Notes: a model not told the origin generated them from the letters alone. A DNA stretch of 64,000 bases from DATFVJ01 sp963727015 (GCA_963727015.1 CAVSEV010000002.1:62001-126000), one strand, 5' to 3'. Numbered from the stretch's first letter, positions 18,526 to 27,687 are shown. Numbers and translations are program-made.

Positions 18526-18993
18526 CTAAGGGACAATCACAACGGGGCAGCAGGCGTGGCGGACCAGCCATGCGGGCACAGAACCGGCGAAACGGTGCAT
18601 TAGCTGCTCGGGTGCGCCGATCACGATCGCGTCCGCGTTCTTCTCAACTGCGGTGCTCGCCAGCTCCCTGGCCGGATCTCCGCCGCGCTCGAGCAACTCA
18701 ACCCGCAGGCCGGTGACGTCCGCCGCCTCCGCGAGCTCAAGGTACAGCCAGTCGAGCTGGTCTTCCCCGGCCTGGCTGCCGCTCGCGGCGAACGGCACAG
18801 CGGTGTACCCGCCGAGCGCCGCGACCTGCGTCTGGGTGACATGCACGACAATCAGGTGACCGTCCAGGCGGCGGGCCATGCCTGCGGCATAGGCCAGCGC
18901 GTGCCGGCTGGATGCCGAGCCGTCGTAGCCGGCCAGAACCGGATGGGTGACGTGCTCACCCAGATCCTCATCTTCGCCTGGTGCCCCTGCCAT
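18526..18993 (-). CDS. Universal stress protein (UspA family)
   Basis: Single Usp domain, 155 aa. It opens with PVLAGYDGSASSRHALAYAAG (strand 1 and helix 1 of the fold) and has VVHV, DAIVIGAP and a C-terminal CPVVIVP strand. The nucleotide loop normally written G-x2-G-x9-G-S reads GAPEQLMHRFAGS, lacking the second Gly, so ATP binding is uncertain. It is a single gene with its own promoter region upstream. Confidence 0.85.
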   Translation of the reverse strand: MAGAPGEDEDLGEHVTHPVLAGYDGSASSRHALAYAAGMARRLDGHLIVVHVTQTQVAALGGYTAVPFAASGSQAGEDQLDWLYLELAEAADVTGLRVELLERGGDPARELASTAVEKNADAIVIGAPEQLMHRFAGSVPAWLVRHACCPVVIVP

Positions 18994-19495
18994 GCCATGC
19001 TCCCCTTGCGGCTATGCGCCCGCGCCGCCTACCGTACGATGCCATCGCCGCCCGTCCCGCCGCAGCGGCCATGCCACGTACAGTGTCGCGCGCCGGCCAT
19101 TGTAGTTAGTTTCATTCAAGCAACTAACTACTCTGACTATTACATATGGTGGGGGTTCAGGCGCCTCGCGGACAGCAGGCACGCAGGTTGAACGAACCGC
19201 CGTGGCCCGGACGCGGCCTCGTCGGCGCCGTGACGCCCCCAGTCGGAGCCGCCGTGCCCGCGGCTGTTGTGGTTCGGGACAGCCATGGCGGCCACCGGCG
19301 GCCAGGTCCGGGCCGGGCAGCATTCGGGTCGTGCGGGCTCGGGCAGGGCAGCATGCGGGTCCGGCAGGTTCGGGTCCGGCAGGTTCGGGTTGGCAGCATT
19401 CCGGTCCTGCAGGCTCGGGTGGGTCCATGAGCAAGCCTCGGATCCTGATGAATAGTTCGGGTCAGCGGCGTTTGGAGTCTGTGGCGTTTGCGGGG
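18994..19495. other. Intergenic region with orphan operator and short repeats
   Basis: Contains a perfect inverted repeat at 19102-19131 and short 15-bp repeats near 19345-19425 (core GGTTCGGGTCCGGCA). Open frames on both strands are proline/arginine-rich and not credible. Confidence 0.5.
19102..19131. promoter_or_regulatory. Perfect inverted repeat, MarR-like operator
   Basis: GTAGTTAGTT (19102-19111) and AACTAACTAC (19122-19131) are perfect 10-bp arms around a 10-nt spacer. It is AT-rich in a GC-rich genome and followed by an AT-rich stretch. Arm and spacer size resemble MarR sites. The nearest gene it could control is the universal stress protein about 110 bp away on the minus strand; no MarR gene is nearby. 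Confidence 0.55.
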
Positions 19496-20011
19496 TCAAC
19501 GCAGCGGCTTGCCCATCAGAATGTCGTCCACGAAACCGCCCCCGATGTGAAACTCACCAGGGAGGACGCCCTCGACAGTAAACCCGGCCGCCGCATACAG
19601 CTTCCTGGCAGCCCCGTTGGAAGAAAGTACCCGCAGCGTGAGTCGGGTCGCGCCCTGGCTTCTTGCCAGCTCGCAGGCGGCATCGACGAGCACTCTGCCG
19701 ATCCCGCGGCCCCGCAAGGCGGGATCGACGGCCAGCCCTTGAACCTGCCTGACGTGCGCGTTGCTGGGCAGCCGGGTGGGGGAGACCACCCGGATGAATC
19801 CGGCGATTTGGCCGGTGTCCGTAGCCGACGGCGCAAACACTGCAACGAGGAACTGGTCCGGCGCGTGTCCCGTGCGGAAGAACGCCTGGTCCTGCGGTGG
19901 CCGTCCGGTGACGGCACTGGCGGAGGACCAGGCACGATAGTCCAGCGCAGCGAGCGCACGGTCGTCGTCAGCCACGGCGCCGCGGATCTCGACTTCGTTC
20001 GCCAAGCGCAT
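19496..20011 (-). CDS. GNAT family N-acetyltransferase
   Basis: Acetyl-CoA-dependent acetyltransferase, about 171 aa from ATG 20011, which has GAAGG 8 nt upstream; ATG 20026 is an alternative. It starts MRLANEVEIRGAVADDD; the acetyl-CoA loop is VQGLAVDPALRGRGIGRVLVD (motif A, R/Q-x-x-G-x-G/A) and motif B is ARKLYAAAGF. The longer open frame upstream is repeat-derived and unlikely to be translated. The substrate is unknown. Confidence 0.85.
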   Translation of the reverse strand: MRLANEVEIRGAVADDDRALAALDYRAWSSASAVTGRPPQDQAFFRTGHAPDQFLVAVFAPSATDTGQIAGFIRVVSPTRLPSNAHVRQVQGLAVDPALRGRGIGRVLVDAACELARSQGATRLTLRVLSSNGAARKLYAAAGFTVEGVLPGEFHIGGGFVDDILMGKPLR

Positions 20012-20170
20012 GCTCCTAGCCTTCATGATCTCAATGTCAGGATTCGCAACTTTAGTGATCGTGATGACGAAGTGCCAGCAGGCGCGGCACGCCGCGCGCA
20101 CACGAAGCCGCGACTGCCCACGCGAAGCCGCCCCACCGCAGGCACGACAGCTGTAGCCCGTTCGAGGCCC

Positions 20171-20250
20171 GCCCGCACGAGTCCGCCCGCACGAGTCCGC
20201 CCGCACGAGTCCGCCCGCACGAGTCCGCCCGCACGAGTCCGCCCGCACGA
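20171..20250. repeat. 14-bp intergenic minisatellite, about 5 units
   Basis: Unit CGCACGAGTCCGCC repeats head to tail in the 318-bp gap upstream of the GNAT gene. The 14-bp length is not compatible with a conserved reading frame. Nothing else is recognisable in the gap. Confidence 0.9.
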
Positions 20251-20329
20251 GGAACACGACACCGCAGTCTGCGCGCCCGCCCTACCGCAGTCTGGCCGCC
20301 GGGCCGCGACCGCCGGCGTGGGGGGCGCC

Positions 20330-20693
20330 TTATTCTTCTTCCGCCAATCGCTCGGCCACGAACTTCGCCACTGTAGTGTCGCCGGGTTCCACGAGGGTTT
20401 CGACCACAGCGCCTGGGATGGCGTGCGGATTCTCCTTCACATATGGCGGAAAGACAGCGTCCTGGACCTCTTCGTACCCCGGAGACGTCCGGCCACGACC
20501 CCGGCGCCTGGGCATCACAACGATCTTGCGCACCCACATGCTCCCGCGCCTGGAGAAGTAGATACCGGCAGCGGCGACGGCCATCAGGATAATGCCCACG
20601 ATGTGCAGGTTGAGGGCAGGTGAATTGACCCTCACGGCGAAGGTCAGGATGGCGCCGAAAGCGAACATCACCAGCGCCACGGGGATTTCCATG
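20330..20693 (-). CDS. Small membrane protein, DUF6458-like
   Basis: About 120 aa. ATG 20693 has GAGGAG 6 nt upstream. Two membrane helices (IPVALVMFAFGAILTFAV and HIVGIILMAVAAAGIYF) surround RVNSPALNLHIVG, the pattern of the DUF6458 family of small actinobacterial membrane proteins; a basic, then acidic, cytoplasmic tail follows. Function is unknown. Confidence 0.78.
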
Positions 20694-20975
20694 ACCGCTC
20701 CTCTCGTCGCGGCTCTCAGAAAATGGCTTGTTACCCACGAAACAGCAGCCCATGCGCATGCCGTCAGATTGGCACGAAATCGGCCACGCCCCCGCAGTCC
20801 GCCCGCCGTGGCCATTTTCGCTTCGCGGTCAGCGTGGTACGTCCAGCAGGGCGGTTAGGGCGCTGCGTGGCAGCGGCTAGCCACGCATGCGGCGTGGCGG
20901 GCTGCCGGCACCCCGAACCGCCGAGTGCCCGCTACCTGCCACAGATTGTCAGGATTTCCGGTCAGGGTGATCGGC

Positions 20976-21950
20976 ATGCGTGCGAGCAGGCTCGTCAGTG
21001 TGCTGCTGCTGCTTCAGGCGCGCGGGCGGCTGACGGCGGCCGAGCTTGCAGCCGAACTCGAGGTGTCCGTGCGCACGGTGTACCGGGACGTGGAGTCCCT
21101 CAGCGCGGCCGGCGTGCCCGTATACGCCGACCGCGGCCCCGCGGGAGGTTACCGGCTGGTCGACGGATACCGCACCAGGCTCACCGGCATGACAGCCAGC
21201 GAGGCCGAGTCTCTCTTCCTGGCCGGCGTGCCCGGCCCAGCCGCCGAACTCGGCCTCGGCGCCATGCTGGCCGCAGCCGAGCTCAAGCTCCTCGCGGCGC
21301 TCCCGCCGGAACTTCGGTCCCGTGCGGCCGGTGTGCGCGAGTGGTTTCACCTGGATGCGCCCGGCTGGTTCCGCGAGGCTGAGCATGTGCCGTGGCTCGG
21401 CCCGGTCGCCGACGCGGTGTGGAACTGCCGCGCGGTGCGGGTGCGGTACGAGCGCTGGGGCCCGCGTGAGGTGACCCGCTCGCTCGAGCCGCTCGGCCTC
21501 GTGCTCAAGGCCGGCTCCTGGTACCTGATAGCGAGCGCGGACGGACGCGGAATCCGGTCCTACCGGGTTGCACGCATCCGGGCCCTCGAGATGCTTACGG
21601 ACACGTTCACCAGGCCGGGCGACTTCGACCTCGCATCCTGGTGGGAGGCTCACTCGCGCGAACTTCCTGAACGCCTGTACCCGGGCGAGGCGGTCGTGCG
21701 CGTATCACCCCGCGGCCGTCAGAAGCTGCCACTGCTCGGCCAGTACCCCGTGCGCGCGGCCGAGGCGAGCGCAAGCCCGCCCGACGCGGATGGCTGGACC
21801 CACGTCGTGGTGCCGATCGAGTCGATCGACCATGCCGTCGCGGACCTGCTGCGGTTCGGCCCTGATGCCGAGGTCCTCGCCCCTGACGAGCTACGGCATC
21901 GGATGGCAGGTGCCGCGCATGCCCTCGCCGCAATGTATCCGCCGCCGTGA
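20976..21950 (+). CDS. WYL-domain transcriptional regulator (YafY type)
   Basis: 324 aa from ATG 20976. The N-terminal DeoR-like winged helix reads MRASRLVSVLLLLQARGRLTAAELA with recognition helix VSVRTVYRDVESLSAAGVPVY, followed by the GPAGGYRL wing. The C-terminal WYL domain has GSWYLIASADGRGIRSYRVARI and the WCX tail. Such regulators bind ligands or nucleic acids through WYL; the target here is unknown. It is a single gene with no divergent partner. Confidence 0.88.
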   Translation: MRASRLVSVLLLLQARGRLTAAELAAELEVSVRTVYRDVESLSAAGVPVYADRGPAGGYRLVDGYRTRLTGMTASEAESLFLAGVPGPAAELGLGAMLAAAELKLLAALPPELRSRAAGVREWFHLDAPGWFREAEHVPWLGPVADAVWNCRAVRVRYERWGPREVTRSLEPLGLVLKAGSWYLIASADGRGIRSYRVARIRALEMLTDTFTRPGDFDLASWWEAHSRELPERLYPGEAVVRVSPRGRQKLPLLGQYPVRAAEASASPPDADGWTHVVVPIESIDHAVADLLRFGPDAEVLAPDELRHRMAGAAHALAAMYPPP

Positions 21951-22070
21951 ACGCGATCAGCGCGCGCCCGCAATGTGACTGGGCCGGGTCCAGAACGGCT
22001 GCGCGGCGGCGGGCCACACAACGGCTGCGCGGCGCGAGATGCGGAACGGCCGTGGCGCGAGAAACGAACG

Positions 22071-24425
22071 TCAGTGACTGGGCCGGGGCGCAGAACGGCT
22101 GCGCGGCGGCGCGTCAGCCTGCTCCCCTGCCGCGTCTTGGGCAGCCCCGCTGGCCTGCGGCGCGCCTGCAGGCCGTGGCGCGCCTGCAGGCCGTGGCGCG
22201 TCCTCGCGGCGCGGCGGGCAGGCAATGGCGGCATGAATGGCGATCGCGAGCGGCAGCGCGAACGGCAGCGCCGCTGCCGCCACGGTCACACCGGAGTCGT
22301 CGGCGAGCCAGCCGAGGACCGCGACCACCCACATCGCGGCCATTGTGGGGCGCAGCAGCGGCTCTCGCTGCCAGGTGCCCGGCAGCCACCAGGCACCGAA
22401 CCACCGCGGCCGCAGCAGCAGCAGGCCGAGCGCGATGACGACGAGCGGCACCAGCGGGCTGTACTGGGTGATCGTGAGGGAGCCGACGTTCGAGCTGATC
22501 TTGCGTTGCAGGACGCCGCCCGCGCCGCCGTGCAGCACGTCGCCGACGAACGCGCTGATGTGGGAGTGCCCGGTGATCGGCACGAAGTAGCTGAGGAGCG
22601 CGATCAGCACGACCGCGGCAACCCCGCTGAGCGCGATGGCCACGCCGCGGCGGGCATTGACGCGCACGCCCGCGGTGCGCAAGCCGAGCAGGATGAACCC
22701 GGGAACCATGGCCACCGTGCCGCCGAACTTGCTGCCGAACCCCGGCCAGCCTGACGCGATCACCGCGAACGCGGCGACCGCGGTCACCGCGAGGGTCGCG
22801 TCCCTGCGTGCCTGCGGCCGGGCGCCGCCGGTGCCGGTGCTGACACCAGTGCCGGGGCCGCCACCGCGATCTGGACCGGTGACAGAGCCGGTGGCGGGGC
22901 CACGCTGCCAGCGGAAACTACGCCGTCCGGCGACCCCGGCCAGCCAGGCCGCGGCGAGCATGCCGGCGGCCGCGTACGGCCCGAGCGCGTTGTTGCCTAC
23001 GCCGTAGAAGCGGCCCGCCTCGAGCGTGGAAAGCCCGAAAGGCGTGCCGATCTGCAGCCGTGATCCGGTCATCACGTCGAGCCCGATGACCAGGACCGTG
23101 ATCGTGGCCACCACTCCCGGCGGCCCGAAGGGGTCACGGCGCCATGGCCCGGCCAACGCCACCACCCCGATCAACGCCGTCCAGGCGGCGGCCATCGCGT
23201 AGAGCAGAACGGCCGGGTGCGGGAGCAGCCACCACGGCACCGCGCTGGCAAGGAATGACCCGGGCACCACAGCACCCGCGAACGTGCCCGCGACCCTTGA
23301 CCAGGCGCGTCGGCGCTTCCTGCGTGCGGTTCCCCAGCACAGCAGCAGGATCGTGGCGAAAACAACGCCGTCGCCGACCCCGTAGGCGGCGAAGAACCAG
23401 CCGGACGAGCCGGCGTACACCTGGGCCGCGGTGTCCTGGCCGATCAGGCCGCGCACCGCGGCGGCCAGGCTGCCAGGGCCCGCCGCAGTCAGCGGCGAGC
23501 CGACCAGGTCGGCGGGCAGCGCCACGTGACGCCATGTCAAGATCGCCGCGGTCAGGTCGGTGACCTGAACCAGGCCAGGCTGGCGGGTGGATGCGGTGGA
23601 AAGCAGGCCGCGGCGGAGCGGACCGGGCCGGTAGCCGGGGCCGCTGACCACGACCACCTGAAGGTGGGGCGTGCCGCCGCCGGCGAGCCCGGCCACCACG
23701 AGCAGCCCGGTCGCGGGCATCGCGGCTGCGATCTGGCCCAGTTCGGCGTCATCGGCGCGCACGGCGGCGGCCCGGCCTGAGCCCGCGGGTAGCGCGCCGA
23801 GATCCGCCACCGTTAGCGGGCACCCCCCAGATACTGAACGGCTGACGCGTGGCACCGGCACCTGCGGCGGTGCCACACCCCCGGCGGTTGCCAGCGCGAG
23901 TGCGGCGCCAGGCCCCGCCGCCGTGACACATCCGCCTGGTCCTGCCGCGGCGGCGAGCAGCCCCCAGTGCGGGTTGTAGTGGAAATGCTCGTTGTAGGAG
24001 GCGATGGCGGGCAGCGCGGCGGGCGCGGGTACCGGCGGGCAGGCGCCCTTGTTGGCGTGCTGTGACATGGCCCTGGCTCCGGCGTTCAGGGTGAGCCAGT
24101 CATCCACCGGACAGGTGCGCGGGAGCACCGCGCGCGTGACCAGGGTGCCTGGCGAGCCCTGGCTGGCCAGCCGCCACAGGCTCGGCGTCGCTGCTGGCGA
24201 CACGTCGGTCCAGCGCAGGCCGGCGACGCCGACCAGGACAACGGGCGGGGCCTGGGCGTGCTCCTTGCCAGGGCCCGCACGCTCCTGCGCCCGTGCGGCA
24301 GCCGGAGCCTTCGCGGCTAGCGCCGCGGGCGCAGAAATGACTACGGGAACGGTCACCGCCGCGACGACGCTGGCGGCGAGCCCTGCACGGCGTAGTAGCC
24401 CGCTGCCTCTAGGCCAGCGTGTCAT
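22071..24425 (-). CDS. Large membrane protein with N-terminal extracytoplasmic alkaline-phosphatase-like region
   Basis: 784 aa. A signal-like segment (LAASVVAAVTVPVVISAPAALA) precedes about 300 residues containing VVLVGVAGLRWTDVS, SLWRLASQGSPGTLVTRA and HLQVVVVSGPGY, reminiscent of type I phosphodiesterase/alkaline-phosphatase-like domains. About ten membrane helices follow, with a conserved-looking EAGRFYGVGNNALGPYAA loop. The C-terminus ends in a Pro/Ala/Gly repeat tail (AGAPRP units). It resembles a common but uncharacterised actinobacterial membrane protein; a cell-envelope role is inferred. It is preceded by an FmdB-like gene 6 nt upstream. Confidence 0.7.
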   Translation of the reverse strand: MTRWPRGSGLLRRAGLAASVVAAVTVPVVISAPAALAAKAPAAARAQERAGPGKEHAQAPPVVLVGVAGLRWTDVSPAATPSLWRLASQGSPGTLVTRAVLPRTCPVDDWLTLNAGARAMSQHANKGACPPVPAPAALPAIASYNEHFHYNPHWGLLAAAAGPGGCVTAAGPGAALALATAGGVAPPQVPVPRVSRSVSGGCPLTVADLGALPAGSGRAAAVRADDAELGQIAAAMPATGLLVVAGLAGGGTPHLQVVVVSGPGYRPGPLRRGLLSTASTRQPGLVQVTDLTAAILTWRHVALPADLVGSPLTAAGPGSLAAAVRGLIGQDTAAQVYAGSSGWFFAAYGVGDGVVFATILLLCWGTARRKRRRAWSRVAGTFAGAVVPGSFLASAVPWWLLPHPAVLLYAMAAAWTALIGVVALAGPWRRDPFGPPGVVATITVLVIGLDVMTGSRLQIGTPFGLSTLEAGRFYGVGNNALGPYAAAGMLAAAWLAGVAGRRSFRWQRGPATGSVTGPDRGGGPGTGVSTGTGGARPQARRDATLAVTAVAAFAVIASGWPGFGSKFGGTVAMVPGFILLGLRTAGVRVNARRGVAIALSGVAAVVLIALLSYFVPITGHSHISAFVGDVLHGGAGGVLQRKISSNVGSLTITQYSPLVPLVVIALGLLLLRPRWFGAWWLPGTWQREPLLRPTMAAMWVVAVLGWLADDSGVTVAAAALPFALPLAIAIHAAIACPPRREDAPRPAGAPRPAGAPQASGAAQDAAGEQADAPPRSRSAPRPSH

Positions 24426-24431
24426 CGCCGG

Positions 24432-24656
24432 TCAGCCGCAGCCGCAGGCACCGCCGCAGCATCCGCCGCCACGGCCGCCGGTCGCCGGCCTGCCCGCGGA
24501 CGGGGATGCGGTGCCACCGACGGACACCGCGGAAAGCAGCTTCACCGTGTCGTCGTGACCCTGCGGGCACGGCGCGGGCGCGGCCGCCTCACTCATCGGG
24601 CGGCTGCGCTCGAACGTGTCACCGCAGGTGCGGCATCGGTACTCATATCGCGGCAC
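24432..24656 (-). CDS. FmdB-family zinc ribbon protein
   Basis: About 74 aa from GTG 24656. It begins MPRYEYRCRTCGDTFERSRPMSEA, the standard FmdB/putative regulatory zinc-ribbon opening, and has a second Cys site in PCPQGH. The C-terminus is a Gly/Cys-rich tail (GGGCCGGACGCG), also usual in this family. It lies immediately upstream of the large membrane protein gene on the same strand. Function is unknown, probably metal-binding. Confidence 0.86.
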   Translation of the reverse strand: MPRYEYRCRTCGDTFERSRPMSEAAAPAPCPQGHDDTVKLLSAVSVGGTASPSAGRPATGGRGGGCCGGACGCG

Positions 24657-24934
24657 GCCAGCTAGGTTACCGGGACACGCACCGTGCTGCAGGCCGCGCG
24701 ACCACTCCGATGGCCCATCGGTGCCGCGATCAGGCCCGCCAATGGGCGCATCGGCGTGCCGGGAGCCGCGTGGTCTGTGACGTGCCACGCGCGGCAGCCG
24801 TTAGGGGGCAATCAACTTCACGTGGGCCGCGCGGGTGCCAGGCCCGTCAGTTCCTCACCGCGCCACCATAGCGCCGTGCCGCGCCGCCGCCTGATCAGGC
24901 CTCGCCCCTGGCACGTGGATCAGCCGGGCGAGGA

Positions 24935-25400
24935 TCACGCGCCTTCGGCCGTGCGGCCGTCGTGCTCATGCTCGCTGGTCACCCACGGCCGCAGGGCGAG
25001 GATCACTTCGGCCGTCCGCACCGAATGCTCACGGTCCATGTACATGTCCCATGTACATGGGGTCGCGGTAGACGACGGCGGCGACCGGCACCCGGTTCGC
25101 CCGCAGGCGGGTCCGCGTCGTAAAGATCGGGCCGGCTGTCGCGGCCGGCCAGCAACTCCGCGGCGTCGCGCAGCGGCCGCAGCACAGGGTCGGTGCCGAA
25201 CATCCAGGGGTAGATCATCTCGCCCGAACAGCACGGGGGAGTGTGGGGAGCCACGGCAGGCCCTCGGCGGCCTTCCCGCGGCGCTCACTTCCCGCGAGTG
25301 GATGCTGATCTGCTCGCCGCCAGGGGCGTCGTGGTCCAGGGGGACAGCGAAAGTCTCGGGAACCGCCTTGTGGGCCAAGTGTCGTGAGCCGCGCGTGCGC
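24935..25400 (-). pseudogene. Remnant of a prolyl aminopeptidase / alpha-beta hydrolase gene
   Basis: Three pieces in different frames match the S33 prolyl iminopeptidase pattern in order: an N-terminal piece (ETFAVPLDHDAPGGEQI, about 25280-25365), a later piece (GEMIYPWMFGTDPVLRPLRD, about 25150-25220), and the C-terminus (MYMDREHSVRTAEVILALR ... WVTSEHEHDG, about 24955-25065). The central hydrolase core, including the nucleophile region, is missing, and two frame changes separate the rest. This gene is dead by deletion, not merely frameshifted. Confidence 0.72.
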
Positions 25401-25540
25401 ACTTGAGCTGATGCGCCGCCGGGACGCAGCGGATGCGCCGCCGGGACGCAGCTGAGTGCGCCGCCGGGACGCATGGGACCGCTGCGGCCTGCGGGGCCGC
25501 TGGCCTCACGAAGCTATTCGGGCCCAGGCGAAAGCCAGGC

Positions 25541-25607
25541 CATGATCCGAAATCGTGTTAACGTGCCCGCAAATAGCGCAGGCAAGTTAACACGATCAGG
25601 GATCATG
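25541..25607. repeat. Palindromic element family A, copy 1
   Basis: 67-bp imperfect palindrome starting CATGATCC and ending GGATCATG, with inner arms CGTGTTAAC and GTTAACACG around a short loop (CAAATAGC). The same element occurs three times near 60.2-60.7 kb. Confidence 0.82.
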
Positions 25608-25650
25608 AACGCGGCCGGGACCCGTGGGGCGGCCGGGACATAGGCGGTGG

Positions 25651-25687
25651 GCTATTTGCAGGCAAGTTAACACGATCACGGATCATG
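25651..25687. repeat. Palindromic element family A, half copy
   Basis: Only loop and right arm are present (GCTATTTGCAGGCAAGTTAA through GGATCATG), followed by the same GAACGCGGCCGGGAC flank as copy 1. It looks like a partial local duplication. Confidence 0.75.
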
Positions 25688-26113
25688 AACGCGGCCGGGA
25701 CATAGGCGGTGGGCAGTTGGAGCCGCGTTTTACCGCCGCACGCCTTTGGAGCCAGCCGCCTTCTTACCCGCCGCATGCCTTTGGGGCGGGGTTGGTGCCC
25801 CGTTAACCGCCCAACGGCATTACTTAACATAATGTTCCTTATCGGTCATCAAGGGCAAGATGCGCAGGCCATGCCCGGTGCGGGTCCGCGCGGACATCAA
25901 GCGCGGCCTGCGCGTATCAGCGGGATTGCGGGTCATCAGCTGATTCTCAGAAGCGGGCTTGCGGGTCATCAGCGTGCATTCACCGGCGGGCATTGCGCCG
26001 CATCAGCAGCATGTGTCAGCGGGCCTGCGGCCCACCAGCCTGTCATTCGCCCACCAGTCCGGTGGAATGGGACGGCTGGCACATTTTCGGTGAACCACGT
26101 GTGTATAACGGAG

Positions 26114-26174
26114 ATTTCATGACCGTGGTACCTGGCCCGCGCATTGCGCGGGCCAGGTACCACGGTCATGAAAT
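26114..26174. repeat. 61-bp near-perfect palindrome
   Basis: Two perfect 30-bp arms (26114-26143 and 26145-26174) flank a single central T. It begins ATTTCATGACCGTGGTACC. The only interruption of dyad symmetry is the centre base. It could be a mobile palindromic unit, a bidirectional terminator or a cruciform; no gene lies within 250 bp on either side. Confidence 0.88.
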
Positions 26175-26307
26175 GGCAACGGTGCCCGGGCTGCGTTATC
26201 ACTCAGATCATGATCGATGGCCCCGTTGGGCGCCAGATCTGAGCCCCTGCGGACCATCGATCATCACCTGGGCGACGGCAGCCGCCTGGCAATGCCGGGC
26301 TTGCCCG

Positions 26308-26395
26308 CTGGGACTGATCCGCTGGGACTGATCCGCTGGGACTGATCCGCTGGGACTGATCCGCTGGGACTGATCCGCTGGGACTGATCCGCTGG
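26308..26395. repeat. 14-bp intergenic minisatellite, about 6 units
   Basis: Unit GCTGGGACTGATCC repeats head to tail just downstream of the DUF6510 gene. The length is again not a multiple of three. Confidence 0.9.
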
Positions 26396-26438
26396 AGCCC
26401 GATGAGACCCCGCGCCTGCTGGAGCGGCGGAAGACCAG

Positions 26439-26918
26439 TCATGTGGGCGGAATCGGGATCTGCAGGCAGGCCACGCCGCGCAGGTCCAGCCAGGCGGTCT
26501 CCGTGCCACTGTCCTCCGGGCCAGCGCGGTCCGGGCCAGCGCCCTCCGGGCCAGCGCGGTCCGGGCCAGCGCCTTCCGTGCCAGCGCCCTCCGGGCCAGC
26601 GCGGTCCGGGCCAGCGCCTTCCGTGCCAGCGCCCTCCGTGCCAGCGCGGTCCGGGCCACCGCCCTCCGGGCCAGCGCGGTCCGTGCCAGCGCTAGACGTG
26701 CCCTTCCTGACCGGGACCCGGACGAGCCGCAGCATTACCGCATCGCAGCCCGGACACCGGGCCACCAGGCCAGGGGCGCGGACGTACAGGCGCAGCGCGG
26801 CGACCGGGCCGGTGCGACCGCAGTTCGCGCAGCGTCCCGCTGCTGCGGTGATGTCGACGGCGAAGATCTCGCTCAGCGGGCCAGCGAGCGCGTTGCCGTC
26901 CAGGTACTGCTCTGTCAT
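26439..26918 (-). CDS. DUF6510 family zinc-ribbon-like protein with repeat insertion
   Basis: 159 aa. ATG 26918 follows GGAGG and lies 1 nt after the upstream stop, so it is tightly coupled. The core is TEQYLDGNALAGPLSEIF, then two CxxC pairs (CANCG and CPGC) of a zinc ribbon, and a final strand AWLDLRGVACLQIP. Between CxxC-2 and the last strand lies an array of about 12 five-residue units (GPDRA, GTEGA; 15-bp DNA repeat, about 26515-26690). The family normally lacks this array as far as I know. It probably supports the oxidoreductase pair encoded upstream. Confidence 0.8.
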   Translation of the reverse strand: MTEQYLDGNALAGPLSEIFAVDITAAAGRCANCGRTGPVAALRLYVRAPGLVARCPGCDAVMLRLVRVPVRKGTSSAGTDRAGPEGGGPDRAGTEGAGTEGAGPDRAGPEGAGTEGAGPDRAGPEGAGPDRAGPEDSGTETAWLDLRGVACLQIPIPPT

Positions 26919-26919
26919 C

Positions 26920-27687
26920 TCAGCCTCCGCTTGGGCCAAATCGCTCAGTCTTGATCCGGCGGGGGTCGTGACCGAGCGCGACCAGCATGTCGGCCGCCGC
27001 CTCGACAAAACCGGTTGGGCCGCAGACGAAGCAGCCCGGTGCGGACCCGGCGAGCCAGCCCGGCTCGCTGAGGTCGGCTGACGTCAGCCGGCTGGGCGGC
27101 CGGGGCCAGCCGGCCGGGGCGCGGCGGCTGTAAATGTAGGTGACCTCGACGCCGGCGTCGCCGGGTGGCGGGGCGGCCAGTTCACCCGCGTAATACTGCT
27201 GCGCGGGCGAACGCACGGAGCAGACCAGCCGGAATGGGATGCTGCTTTGCGCCGACCGCCGAGCGCGGATCATCGCCATCAGCGGCACGATGCCTGAACC
27301 GCCGGCGATCAGCAGTGCGGGCGCGATGTCGGTTGGCCGCCATACGAACCAGCCGCCGACCGGGCCGCGGATCTCCACTGGATCGCCGGGTGCGAGGACC
27401 TCGGTGAGATAGGGCGAAACCTCGCCGTCCGGCACCCGCTGCACGGTCAGCTCGATCGTGTCACCATCGGCGGGCGCAGCCAGCGAGTAGCTGCGCTGCG
27501 TGCTGTAACCATCCGCCGCGGTGAGCCGCACATCCACGTGCTGCCCTGCCAGGTGTCCAGGCCAGCCGGGCAGATCGAAGACCAGGGTGCGTGCGTCGGC
27601 AGTCTCGTCCCGGTATCCAGCGAGCGTCGCGACCTGCCAGCCCAGCCGGTGGGCGGCTAGTCGCCCTGGTACCGCTGCTCGCGCCAT
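26920..27687 (-). CDS. FAD/NAD(P)H-dependent ferredoxin reductase-like oxidoreductase
   Basis: 255 aa. The FAD-binding domain has the R-x-Y-S motif (QRSYSLA) and the pyrophosphate-contacting GEVSPYL; the NAD(P) domain has LLIAGGSGIVPLMAM and the C-terminal CFVCGPTGFVEAA, ending ERFGPSGG. There is no 2Fe-2S domain. The start codon (ATG 27687) is inside the 3' end of the sulfite-oxidase-like gene and the stop is 1 nt from the DUF6510 start, so the three form a coupled operon. It likely passes electrons to or from the molybdenum enzyme (inference). Confidence 0.88.
   Translation of the reverse strand: MARAAVPGRLAAHRLGWQVATLAGYRDETADARTLVFDLPGWPGHLAGQHVDVRLTAADGYSTQRSYSLAAPADGDTIELTVQRVPDGEVSPYLTEVLAPGDPVEIRGPVGGWFVWRPTDIAPALLIAGGSGIVPLMAMIRARRSAQSSIPFRLVCSVRSPAQQYYAGELAAPPPGDAGVEVTYIYSRRAPAGWPRPPSRLTSADLSEPGWLAGSAPGCFVCGPTGFVEAAADMLVALGHDPRRIKTERFGPSGG

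Larger units (their letters stand above)
25401..26438. other. Palindrome-rich intergenic region
   Basis: About 1 kb with no credible gene. It holds two copies of the GTTAAC palindromic element, short direct repeats such as GCGGCCGGGACATAGGCGGT, a 61-bp near-perfect palindrome, an 11-bp-arm hairpin (26210-26220 with 26254-26264), and a 14-bp minisatellite at its end. Confidence 0.6.

Noticed and set aside
20012..20257. N-terminal extension of the GNAT frame
   Set aside because: It consists of translated 14-bp repeat; an internal Met with an SD starts the domain.
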